DNA of 64,000 nt from DASZHJ01 sp035507155 (GTDB taxonomy: Bacteria > Pseudomonadota > Alphaproteobacteria > ATCC43930 > CGMCC-115725): the NCBI GenBank assembly GCA_035507155.1, contig DATJOK010000071.1, positions 1-64,000 on the forward strand, read 5' to 3'. Shown here one piece after another: positions 24,392 through 32,372 of this stretch. The first letter of the stretch is position 1. The number at the start of each line of letters is the position of its first letter. The notes beneath the pieces are model-generated. The model saw only the letters and a program-made list of their open reading frames with translations, did not search any database and was not told the origin of the DNA. A program made the position numbers and the translations under genes.

Positions 24392-26632
24392 TTGAGTCTG
24401 AGGCACGCCATCCGTACCAGCGGCCACCTTGCGTGGATTGGCAGCCTCCTGGTTGTCCTGACGCTGAGCGCGGCGGGATTCTCGATCTGGCGGCTGCGCG
24501 AAGAAGCAAAGCAAGAGGCCGGAAGCTATCTCCAGAGCATGGGGCTGGTGCTCGCCGAGCAGACGTCGCGCTCGTTCCAGGCCGCCGATCTCGTGCTGAC
24601 GGAGATCCAGGGCATAGTCGCCGCGGAAGGCGTGAATACGCCGGACGCGTTTCGCGCACGTTTCGGCAGTCGCGACATCTTCGATCTGCTGCGGCAGCGG
24701 CGCCAGGCCCTGACCCAGGCTGAAGCGATCGGGATCCTGGACGCCGATGGCAGACTGCTCAACTTCTCGCGCCAATGGCCGATCCCGGCGCTTGATCTCT
24801 CTGATCGCGAGACCTATCGCGAGTTGCGCAGCGGATCGGCGCCCAAAGTCTTCGTGAGCGCGTCGGCCGTCGCCCGATCGACCGGCAGGCCGACGATCTA
24901 TCTCGCGCGCCGGATCAGCGCGCGCGACGGCGCTTTCCTGGGCGTGGTCCAGGTCGCCATCGATCTCGAGCAGTTCAACGAATTCTATCGGGCGGTCTCG
25001 CTGCGCGAGGGCACGGCGATCGTGCTTGCCCGCGATGACGGGGCCCTGATGACGAGGGTGCCACAAGCGCCCCGCTACCTCCTGACGCTGGGTCGCTCGC
25101 AGAATTTCGACGCCCTGATGGCCAGCGCGTCGGGGCACCAGGCCGGCGCGATCCGGATCGAGAGCCGATTCGACGGCAATGCTCGGTTGGCGTCGGCTCA
25201 TCTGGTGCGCGGCTATCCCGTTATGCTCACGACCTCGATCACCGAGCGGGCGGCGCTCGCGGCCTGGCGCCGACAGGCCCTCGGCATCGCGATCGCGGCG
25301 ATCGGCGCGGCGGTCGTGTTCGCGGCGCTCTTCATCACCGTGGTCCGCCAGGTCCGGCGGCTGGAGGAATCCGAGACGGCGCTGGGGCACAACAACACCG
25401 AGCTGCTGGCGAGCCGCGAGCGCCTGGAGGCGCAGGCCGCCGCGCTCATCGATCTCGCGGAACGCCTGAAGACCAGCCAGGCCCAGCTCGGCAGCAAATC
25501 GGAGATCCTCGAGGCGACGCTCGAGAACATGGACCAGGGCATCCTGATGATCGGGCCCGACCGCTCGATCCAGCTTTGCAATCGCCGCGCTGTCGAATTG
25601 CTCGACCTGCCGCCCGAGATGACCACGGAACACTGGAGCTTCGACGAGCTGGTCCGCTGGCAGTGGGAGGTTGGCGAATTCGACAAGACCGGGCAGGAAT
25701 TCCAGGATTTCGTGAAGGCGGGCGGCATTCCCGACATCTTCGCGACCTATGACCGCATCCGTCCGAACGGCGTCGTGCTCGAGGTGCGGACGGTGCCGCT
25801 GCCCGGCGGTGGCGCAGTGCGCACCTTCACCGACATCACCGCCCGCAAGCAGGCGGAGGAGGAGGCCGTGCGCGCCCAGCAGGCGGCGGAGATGGCGGAT
25901 CGCTCGAAGAGCGTGTTCCTGGCCAACATGAGCCACGAGCTCCGCACGCCGCTCAATGCGGTCATCGGCTTCTCCGAGATCATCCGCGATGCGCGCTTCG
26001 GGCCGATCGGCGCCAAGTACCGGGAATATGCGGGCCACATCTATTCCTCCGGCCGGCATCTGCTCACGCTCATCTCCGACGTCCTCGATCTCTCGAAGAT
26101 CGAGGCTCGCCGGGTCGAGCTGCAGGAGACGACCATCTCCATCGACGATCTCCTGCGGGAGTGCGAGCGCCTGATCAGTGAGCGGGCGCAGGAACAGGGT
26201 CTGCGGGTCACCCGCTCGGTGGCGCCCGAGGTGCCGCCGCTCTTCGTCGACCCGCTCCGCCTGAAGCAGGTGATCATCAACCTGCTCTCGAACGCGGTGA
26301 AATTCACCCCACGCGGCGGCAGCGTCTCAATCCTGGTGAAAGAGGCGGCAAAGGGCGGCGTAGAGATCAGCATCGCTGATACCGGCATCGGCATGCGGCC
26401 GGAGGAAATACCGGCGGCGCTCGAGCCGTTCCGCCAGCTCGACAACGCTTTCACCCGCCGCCACGAGGGAACCGGTCTCGGCCTCGCACTCGCCAATCAG
26501 CTGACTGCTCTGCATGGCGGCGCGCTCAGCATCGAAAGCTCTCCCGACGCCGGCACCACGGTGACGATCTGGCTGCCGCCGGAGCGCGCCGCCCGCCCCG
26601 CCCAGGCGAGGGCGGGATCCGCCGCTCCCTAG
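24392..26632 (+). CDS. membrane-bound sensor histidine kinase with PAS domain
   Basis: Start taken as TTG at 24392 because AGGAGG ends six bases before it; an in-frame ATG at 24326 would add 22 residues but has no clear site. The 746-residue protein has an N-terminal helix, a periplasmic dCache-like sensor (about residues 35-265), a second helix (about 280-305), a coiled linker, a PAS domain (ENMDQGILMIGPD), then HisKA with the phospho-acceptor His515 (SHELRTPLNAVIGFS). The ATPase domain shows NLLSNAVKFTP, DTGIGM and GTGLGLALA. No response regulator is adjacent, so it is an orphan kinase; its signal is unknown. It ends overlapping the otsB stop by 4 bases. Confidence 0.9.
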   Translation: MSLRHAIRTSGHLAWIGSLLVVLTLSAAGFSIWRLREEAKQEAGSYLQSMGLVLAEQTSRSFQAADLVLTEIQGIVAAEGVNTPDAFRARFGSRDIFDLLRQRRQALTQAEAIGILDADGRLLNFSRQWPIPALDLSDRETYRELRSGSAPKVFVSASAVARSTGRPTIYLARRISARDGAFLGVVQVAIDLEQFNEFYRAVSLREGTAIVLARDDGALMTRVPQAPRYLLTLGRSQNFDALMASASGHQAGAIRIESRFDGNARLASAHLVRGYPVMLTTSITERAALAAWRRQALGIAIAAIGAAVVFAALFITVVRQVRRLEESETALGHNNTELLASRERLEAQAAALIDLAERLKTSQAQLGSKSEILEATLENMDQGILMIGPDRSIQLCNRRAVELLDLPPEMTTEHWSFDELVRWQWEVGEFDKTGQEFQDFVKAGGIPDIFATYDRIRPNGVVLEVRTVPLPGGGAVRTFTDITARKQAEEEAVRAQQAAEMADRSKSVFLANMSHELRTPLNAVIGFSEIIRDARFGPIGAKYREYAGHIYSSGRHLLTLISDVLDLSKIEARRVELQETTISIDDLLRECERLISERAQEQGLRVTRSVAPEVPPLFVDPLRLKQVIINLLSNAVKFTPRGGSVSILVKEAAKGGVEISIADTGIGMRPEEIPAALEPFRQLDNAFTRRHEGTGLGLALANQLTALHGGALSIESSPDAGTTVTIWLPPERAARPAQARAGSAAP

Positions 26633-27393
26633 CCGGCGCGCGACAACTCGGCGAGCCAGCGTCGCACCGCGGATGGATTCTCCATCCATCGCGTCGCCAG
26701 AGCGGACTGTCGCGGTCCGACCTGGATTGCCAGGCCGCCGGCAGCCGTCGCCGCCCGGAACCCGTCCTCGTCGGTCTTGTCGTCGCCGATGAAGATCGGC
26801 CGCCGGCCCAGGAACGGCGCTCTCGACATGAAGGCGGAGACCGCCGTTGCCTTGCTGATACCGCGTGGCTTGATCTCGATGACGCGCCGGCCGCGCATGA
26901 TCTCGAGATCGCTGCCGAGATCGCCGAGGCTCTGCACGATCCAGTCGCGCAGCTTGCCGGGATGAGTGTCGGCCTTGCGATAGTGGATGGCGAGGCTCAT
27001 GCCCTTGTCCTCGATCTCGACACCCTGCACCGCAGTGACCGGCGCGAGCCGCCGCCGCAGAGTCGACAGATCGATCGCGGCCGCCGCCAGCACGGGATCG
27101 TCGGGCGCGTAGCGCATCTGCGCGCCGTGCTGGCCTGCCGCCGCCAGACGAAGCGGTGCCAGCATGCGATCGATGCTCTCGATAGCGCGGCCGCTGATGA
27201 CCGCGACGGCGCCGCCAAGATGCTCGCGAACCCGGGCAAGATCGCTTGCCAGCGTCACCGGCACGACCACGTCGTCAGGGCCGGGCGCGATGTCGATGAG
27301 CGTGCCGTCGATATCGAGGAAGAGCGCCCAACGCTCCGACGCCAGAGAGGACGCGGAGAGGTCGAGGCGGGAGTCCTGCGTTTCGTTGGGCAT
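26629..27393 (-). CDS. otsB: trehalose-6-phosphate phosphatase
   Basis: 254-residue HAD-family phosphatase releasing trehalose from trehalose-6-phosphate. The nucleophile and general acid are Asp27 and Asp29 in LDIDGTL. Motif II is AVISGR and the C-terminal acidic motif is FIGDDKTDEDGF. VIEIKPRGISKATA is typical of OtsB. No otsA (synthase) is in the window. It lies just beyond galU on the same strand, with a hairpin between them, so separate transcription is likely. Confidence 0.9.
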   Translation of the reverse strand: MPNETQDSRLDLSASSLASERWALFLDIDGTLIDIAPGPDDVVVPVTLASDLARVREHLGGAVAVISGRAIESIDRMLAPLRLAAAGQHGAQMRYAPDDPVLAAAAIDLSTLRRRLAPVTAVQGVEIEDKGMSLAIHYRKADTHPGKLRDWIVQSLGDLGSDLEIMRGRRVIEIKPRGISKATAVSAFMSRAPFLGRRPIFIGDDKTDEDGFRAATAAGGLAIQVGPRQSALATRWMENPSAVRRWLAELSRAG

Positions 27394-27496
27394 CGAGCGC
27401 CACCAATTGCCGCGCGGCCGGGGGTCGCATCGCCCGGGCGTCGAGGAAGCTAGGCTCCGGCGGAGAATGCCGCAATCCCGCAGCGAGCGATGTCAC

Positions 27497-27519
27497 AAAG
27501 GGCGCCGAGGGCGCCTTTT
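27497..27519 (-). terminator. hairpin terminator downstream of galU
   Basis: GGCGCC pairs with GGCGCC around a 3-base loop and is extended by AAAG/TTTT to a 10-pair stem. It begins 11 bases past the galU stop. The T-run on the minus strand is short (three), so it may be only partly efficient. Confidence 0.5.
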
Positions 27520-27529
27520 GGGGGTGGCG

Positions 27530-28483
27530 TCAGGCCTTGGCGAGAAGGGTCGGTGCGGCCGCATCGTCGGAAGCCGGCACCGGCGTCAATCGCCGCCCGG
27601 CCGGGCGAGGGGCAGGGCGGTAGCGATCGATGATGCGCTCGATCGCCGGCGCGACGTCGGGCCGCGCCAAAGCGAGCGCGATGTTGGCTTCCAGGAATCC
27701 GAGCCGGTCGCCGCAGTCGAAGCGCCGGCCTTCGAAGACGTAGCCGGTCAGCGGACAGCTCGTCATCATCTGCGCGATCGCATCGGTGAGCTGGATCTCG
27801 TTGCCGGCGCCCGGCTGCACGCTCTCCAGGTGGGCGAAGATCTCCGGCTGCAGGATGTAGCGGCCGACCACCGCGAGGGTGGAAGGAGCGTCCGCCGGCT
27901 GTGGCTTTTCGATCACGCCCCGCGCCACAACGGAGCGGCCGCGCCGTGCGCCGACATCGAGAATGCCATAGCGATTCACTTCCGACTGCGGCACCTCCAT
28001 CACCGCGACCATGTTGCCGCCGGTCTCGGCATGGGCGTCGAGCATCTGCTTCAGGCATGGCCGATGCGCATCGATGAGATCGTCGGCGAGCAGCACGGCG
28101 AAGGGCTCGTCGCCGATCATGTTTCGCGCGCACCAGACCGCATGGCCGAGTCCGAGCGGCTGCTGCTGGCGGGTGAAGGCGAGTTGGCCGGGCTCCGGCA
28201 TCCAATGCCGGATCGCCTCCAGCACTGCCGCCTTGTCGCGCTCTACCAGCACGTGGCTCAGCTCGTAATTCACGTCGAAGTGATCCTCGATCACCGTCTT
28301 CCCGCGCGCGGTGACGAAGATGAATTCCTCGATGCCGGCCGACCGCGCCTCCTCGAGCGCATACTGGATGAGCGGCGTGTCGACGATCGGCACCATCTCC
28401 TTGGGCATCGCCTTGGTGGCCGGGAGCAGGCGCGTCCCCATCCCGGCAACCGGGAAAACTGCCTTACGCACCAGCTTTGCCAT
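27530..28483 (-). CDS. galU: UTP-glucose-1-phosphate uridylyltransferase
   Basis: 317 residues making UDP-glucose for polysaccharide synthesis and, by way of OtsA/OtsB, trehalose. The start MAKLVRKAVFPVAG at 28483 has GGAGAAG upstream; the longer frame is unlikely to be translated. Signatures: GMGTRLLPATKAMPKEMVP (nucleotide-binding loop), EEARSAGIEEFIFV, LGLGHAVWCAR and FDCGDRLGFLEAN. It borders the exopolysaccharide genes and probably feeds them with precursor. Confidence 0.93.
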   Translation of the reverse strand: MAKLVRKAVFPVAGMGTRLLPATKAMPKEMVPIVDTPLIQYALEEARSAGIEEFIFVTARGKTVIEDHFDVNYELSHVLVERDKAAVLEAIRHWMPEPGQLAFTRQQQPLGLGHAVWCARNMIGDEPFAVLLADDLIDAHRPCLKQMLDAHAETGGNMVAVMEVPQSEVNRYGILDVGARRGRSVVARGVIEKPQPADAPSTLAVVGRYILQPEIFAHLESVQPGAGNEIQLTDAIAQMMTSCPLTGYVFEGRRFDCGDRLGFLEANIALALARPDVAPAIERIIDRYRPAPRPAGRRLTPVPASDDAAAPTLLAKA

Positions 28484-28776
28484 CGATCTTCTCCAGAGCA
28501 GTGACACCCACGGGCGCCCGAGCAGAGGCCCCGCGCCCCTCATCAAACGCTCGGCGGTCGCCATCGTCTCTTGCGCTGCAGCATTCACCCAGTGAGCATT
28601 TTTGTCTCCGGCTCGCCGCGGCGTGAGGGACGCCATCGATGCCTTCACGCTCCTGGAAGTCCTTGTGACAATGTTTCGAATGAGGCTCTGCCCAAGTCTG
28701 CTCACTTGTCGCGCAAAGCACTGCGACCGATTCTCTATGCCGGCTGCGGCGCCGCGGGTTTTGCGCTGCAGCAGCC

Positions 28777-29946
28777 ATGAGGACGAGCATGGATGCTGCT
28801 ATCTGCCTAGGCCTTTCCGCGCTGTTCCTGCTGCTGGCAGCGCACCCCTTCGTGACCTATCCGCTGAGCCTGCGCCTGCTGCGGCGGCGCTCCGAGCCGG
28901 AGCTGCCGCTCGGCGGCGACAGGCCCGCGCGCTTCGCGATCTGCGTTTGCGCTTACAACGAAGAGGCGGTGATCGAGCGCAAGGTGCGCAACATGCTGGC
29001 GCTGCGCCGCACCCATCGCATGCTCGAGATCCTCGTCTATGTGGATGCGGCGACCGATCGCACGGCGAGCCTGCTGGAGCCGTTTCGCGACGAGATCACG
29101 GTGATCGTTTCGCCGCGCCGGCTCGGCAAGACCCATGGCATGAATCTGCTGGTGGAGCGCGCGAGTGCCGACGTCGTGGTCTTCACGGACGCCAACGTGA
29201 TGGTGGGAGAGGACTCGCTGGCGGCGCTCGGCGAGGCATTCAGGGATCCGGAGGTCGGCTGCGTCTGCGGCCATCTCCTCTACACAAACGAGGCGGGAAC
29301 GCCGACTTCCTCGGTGGGCTCGATCTACTGGCGCCTTGAAGAGCAGATCAAGCGCCTCGAGAGCGAGGAGGGCGCCGCGATGGGCGCCGACGGCTCACTC
29401 TTCGCGGTCCGGCGCCATCTGCACCGCCACGTTCCTCCCAACTTGATCGACGACATGTTCCTGTCATTGAGCGTGCTCTGCGACGGCTACCGCGTGGTGC
29501 GGGCGGAGAAGGCCGTCGCCTACGAGGAGTCGGTGACCGCCAGCAGCGAGGAGTTCCGCCGCAAGATCCGCATCGCCTGCCAGGCGTTCAACGTGCACCG
29601 GCGCCTATGGCCGAGCCTGCGCCGGCTGCCGCCCCGTGTCGTCTACATGTATGTCTCGCACAAGCTGCTGCGGTGGCTCGCGATCTACAATCTCATGCTT
29701 GCGGCGGTGCTGGGTGCAGCGGGGCTGCTGCTGCTGGGTGTGCCGGTGCCGGTGGTCCTGCTGGCGGGTGCGCTCGGCGGGGTGGTGCTTTGGGCCGGGC
29801 ATGTGCGGCACGTCCCGCCCCTGGCGCAGATCGGGGAGATCCTGGTGGCGCTTCTCGGCGCCGGCATCGGCGTTGCAGAATCGGTGCGCGGAAAGCAATA
29901 TCAGACCTGGACTCCCGCTGCCTCGATCCGGCAACTTCAGGACTGA
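28777..29946 (+). CDS. membrane glycosyltransferase family 2
   Basis: 389 residues. An N-terminal helix is followed by a GT-A catalytic domain and two or three C-terminal helices. Visible are ICVCAYNEEAVIERKV (nucleotide-sugar binding), the acidic VFTDANVMV and the acceptor-side IDDMFLSLSV (ED-like). The layout resembles processive or membrane-anchored synthases such as ExoU/HasA relatives. It is the first gene on the plus strand of the exopolysaccharide locus, divergent from galU. The sugar transferred cannot be told. Confidence 0.85.
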   Translation: MRTSMDAAICLGLSALFLLLAAHPFVTYPLSLRLLRRRSEPELPLGGDRPARFAICVCAYNEEAVIERKVRNMLALRRTHRMLEILVYVDAATDRTASLLEPFRDEITVIVSPRRLGKTHGMNLLVERASADVVVFTDANVMVGEDSLAALGEAFRDPEVGCVCGHLLYTNEAGTPTSSVGSIYWRLEEQIKRLESEEGAAMGADGSLFAVRRHLHRHVPPNLIDDMFLSLSVLCDGYRVVRAEKAVAYEESVTASSEEFRRKIRIACQAFNVHRRLWPSLRRLPPRVVYMYVSHKLLRWLAIYNLMLAAVLGAAGLLLLGVPVPVVLLAGALGGVVLWAGHVRHVPPLAQIGEILVALLGAGIGVAESVRGKQYQTWTPAASIRQLQD

Positions 29947-30046
29947 ACGCTCCCGATCAACAGGGGGTGATCGAGAAAGCGGCCCTTAAGAAAATGGGTC
30001 CAATGTGACCTATGTAACCGCCGTTCTTCCACCGGCAGGTGGTATT

Positions 30047-30331
30047 ATGGCGTTGGATGCCCCGCGTTATCGGCGGGGAGGGGAACAGGGTAGGGCAGAC
30101 GTGATCGGCAACAACGTTGCGAACAATGCCGCCTCGGGCCTGAGCGGCGGCAAGCAGGGGACGGTCGCGCCCCCGTCAGCGCCGCCGGGGTCGGCCGCGG
30201 TCATCGATCTCGCCAGTCGAAAGCAACCACGAAAGTTGACGATCCGGGCACATTGGGGGCTGCTGTTCGCAGTCTGCGCCAGTCTCGTACTCTGGCTGGT
30301 GATCTGGGCCTGCGCGCGGCTCTTCTTCTAG
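30047..30331 (+). CDS. small single-helix membrane protein in exopolysaccharide locus
   Basis: 94 residues from the ATG at 30047, with AGGTGG 5-7 bases upstream; a GTG at 30005 is also in frame. The N-terminal 65 residues are low-complexity (Gly, Asn, Ala, Pro) and probably cytoplasmic. A single helix follows near the C-terminus (WGLLFAVCASLVLWLVIWAC). No family is recognised. It stands between a glycosyltransferase and the priming transferase, which suggests a helper role in polysaccharide assembly. Confidence 0.55.
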   Translation: MALDAPRYRRGGEQGRADVIGNNVANNAASGLSGGKQGTVAPPSAPPGSAAVIDLASRKQPRKLTIRAHWGLLFAVCASLVLWLVIWACARLFF

Positions 30332-30347
30332 TCTCGCGCGTCCGCAA

Positions 30348-30368
30348 TCGAGCGCCGGCGGCGCTCGA
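30348..30368. terminator. hairpin between convergent genes
   Basis: TCGAGCGCC and GGCGCTCGA form a perfect 9-pair stem with a 3-base loop in the 46-base gap between the small membrane protein gene and the ExoY-like gene. No T-run follows, so it may stop transcription only weakly in either direction. Confidence 0.4.
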
Positions 30369-30377
30369 CGCTCGGCC

Positions 30378-31127
30378 TCAATAGGCGCCGTTGCGCGACG
30401 TCACTACCACCACGGTCCGACACAGCACGCTGAGATCGAGCAGGAACGACCAGTTGGTAGCGTACTGCTGGTCGAAGGCGATGCGGCGCCGGTAGTCCAC
30501 GCGATTGCGCCCGCTCACCTGCCACATTCCCGTCATGCCGGGCCGACAGGCGCAATAGTAGCGATAGGCTTCGCCGTAGCGCGCGACCTCCGCGGCGACG
30601 ATCGGGCGCGGCCCGATCAGACTCATCTCGCCCGCGAGCACGTTGAAGAGCTGCGGCAGCTCGTCGAGGCTGGTGACCCGCAGGAAGCGGCCAATCGGCG
30701 TGATGCGGGGGTCGTTGCGCAGCTTGAAATCGCGTTCCCATTCGGCACGCGCCGCCGGATCGCTCTCCAGCAATTTCGCCAGCACCTGATCGGCGTTGGG
30801 AACCATGCTGCGGAACTTCCAGCAGCGGAAGGACCGACCGTCTGCTCCGACACGGCGGTGGCCGAAGACCGCGGCGCCGCCGTCGAGCTTTACCGCCGCG
30901 GCAATCACGGCCATCAGCGGCGCGAGGAAGACAAGGAGCGCGCTGCCGACCACGACATCGAAGAGGCGCTTGCGTCGGCGCAGTTTCGGCAGCTTCGCCG
31001 TGAACGGCGGTGACAGCAGCCCACCCTCCAGCAGTCGCGGATGCCAACCCGCGTCCGCGCCGCTGAGCGGCCACGCATAGGAGTAGTTGGCTTCGTCCTG
31101 GCCTCGGATGCGCTTCAGAGAGGTCAT
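30378..31127 (-). CDS. exoY: undecaprenyl-phosphate sugar-phosphate transferase (ExoY-like priming enzyme)
   Basis: 249 residues starting MTSLKRIRGQ at 31127. It begins polysaccharide synthesis by placing the first sugar-phosphate on the lipid carrier. Typical motifs: KRLFDVVVGSALL with the single membrane hairpin, RCWKFRSM, LDELPQLFNVLAGEMSLIGP and RPGMTGMWQVSGR. It lacks the extra N-terminal helices of WbaP-type enzymes, as ExoY does. The first sugar (galactose or glucose) cannot be told. It is divergent from the wza-like gene across a long regulatory gap. Confidence 0.9.
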   Translation of the reverse strand: MTSLKRIRGQDEANYSYAWPLSGADAGWHPRLLEGGLLSPPFTAKLPKLRRRKRLFDVVVGSALLVFLAPLMAVIAAAVKLDGGAAVFGHRRVGADGRSFRCWKFRSMVPNADQVLAKLLESDPAARAEWERDFKLRNDPRITPIGRFLRVTSLDELPQLFNVLAGEMSLIGPRPIVAAEVARYGEAYRYYCACRPGMTGMWQVSGRNRVDYRRRIAFDQQYATNWSFLLDLSVLCRTVVVVTSRNGAY

Positions 31128-31276
31128 GAGCTCGTGTCGCACGTTGTCAGGAAGGTACGGCTGTCGGCATCGCTTGATCGAAGATACGCAATCGCAGCTG
31201 CGAGATACAGGGCTCGCCCGGCGGAACACAATGATGACACGGTGATTGGAGTATTTCCTTGTCCTGGAAGCAATCT

Positions 31277-31293
31277 ATGACGATGTTCGTCAT
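31277..31293. promoter_or_regulatory. perfect inverted repeat, candidate operator
   Basis: ATGACGA and TCGTCAT face each other across a 3-base centre. It is 150 bases upstream of the exoY-like start in the divergent gap, a fitting place for an operator. No protein can be named for it. Confidence 0.45.
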
Positions 31294-31415
31294 CAATCCT
31301 GCACAGCAGAATGTCATGTTGCGTCGCGATTGTGCACCGCACGGAACTGCTGAATGACACAGGAGTACTGATATCGCAGATTTTATCTATTTCGATCGGA
31401 GCGAGTCGCGAAGCA

Positions 31416-31436
31416 ATATCGCGAAACGATATCGCG
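31416..31436. repeat. tandem ATATCGCG direct repeat
   Basis: ATATCGCG occurs at 31416 and 31429 (13 bases apart), and a related ATATCGCA at 31371. It may be part of a regulatory site in the divergent exopolysaccharide promoter region. Confidence 0.35.
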
Positions 31437-31796
31437 CTGCGACCCGGGCGCGCCGCGACATCTCAAGGACATCTCGAGCGTGCGGCAATCGGGCCGTACC
31501 TGCCGCATGACGCAGCCGGCCGACCGGCATCCGCAACTCAACTCGGTGCCGCGGAGGAAGTTCCGCAGCTCCGCGGTCACGCAGCGAGGCAACGGGGAAT
31601 ACACCTACAGGGAAGGAATCTCCTTGCAACGAACGTCACAGATTTGTTCCTCATCCGGGTTTCGCGGATTCACGATATTGGAGACGACACGGGCGTAACT
31701 CTTCCGGGATCGACCTCTGTCGCGGCGCAACCCCAAAGCAAGAGAACGGACGCGCCGCGGAGACGGCGGCGCAGATGGATGGAGAGGTGATTTGCC

Positions 31797-32372
31797 ATGA
31801 CTCTGCATGTTTCCAAGTCTCGCAGATTTGTGTTCGCCGCTTTCTTCGGGCTCCTCGGGCTACTCGCTGCGTGCAGCACGACCGAGATGCAGGATCCCGC
31901 ACTCGCCGCCCGCGGTCCCCTTACCTTGCAGCCCGGAGATCGCGTGCATCTGACCGTCTGGGGTCAGGACCAGATGACCGGCGAATATCTCGTCGAGCGT
32001 GACGGCACCATCGCCGTGCCGCTCGCCGGTCGCGTGTCGGTGGTGAACATGACGCCCTCCGAGGCGGAGAAAGCGGTGCGCGACAGGCTGAAGAACGGGC
32101 TCGTGATCAATCCGCAGGTCACCGTCGACGTCGTTCAGTTCCGCCCGATCTATGTGGTGGGCGAGGTCAATCACCCCGGCGCCTACGATTATGTCAGCAA
32201 CCTTAACGTCATCAACGCGATCGCGCTGGCCGGCGGCTTCACCTACCGGGCGAAGGAGGACGCCGTCACCGTGATGCGCGGCATGCCGCCCAATCAGAAG
32301 AAATACGATGTGAGCTCGACCACCATGCTGCTGCCGGGCGACGTCATCACGGTCCCGCAACGCTACTTCTAG
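31797..32372 (+). CDS. polysaccharide export lipoprotein (Wza/ExoF-like)
   Basis: 191 residues. Signal peptide with lipobox LLAACS, Cys26 being the lipidated residue. A Poly_export (BON/SLBB-like) domain follows: LQPGDRVHLTVWGQDQM, DGTIAVPLAGRV and VGEVNHPGAY are typical. It forms the outer-membrane/periplasmic export channel for the polymer. It is shorter than enterobacterial Wza (about 380), as is usual for alphaproteobacterial exporters with one SLBB repeat. Its end overlaps the convergent glycosyltransferase by 26 bases. Confidence 0.9.
   Translation: MTLHVSKSRRFVFAAFFGLLGLLAACSTTEMQDPALAARGPLTLQPGDRVHLTVWGQDQMTGEYLVERDGTIAVPLAGRVSVVNMTPSEAEKAVRDRLKNGLVINPQVTVDVVQFRPIYVVGEVNHPGAYDYVSNLNVINAIALAGGFTYRAKEDAVTVMRGMPPNQKKYDVSSTTMLLPGDVITVPQRYF

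Larger units (their letters stand above)
31128..31796. other. 669-base regulatory gap between exoY-like and wza-like genes
   Basis: Local base composition is less GC-rich than the surroundings. No convincing gene is seen; the longest open frame (31311-31790, plus) has no family similarity and poor start context. It holds a perfect 17-base inverted repeat and an 8-base direct repeat, described separately. Divergent promoters for the exopolysaccharide operons are expected here. Confidence 0.7.

Noticed and set aside
31311..31790. 159-codon plus-strand frame in the exopolysaccharide regulatory gap
   Set aside because: No ribosome-binding site, no recognisable motif and atypical composition. Kept as non-coding.
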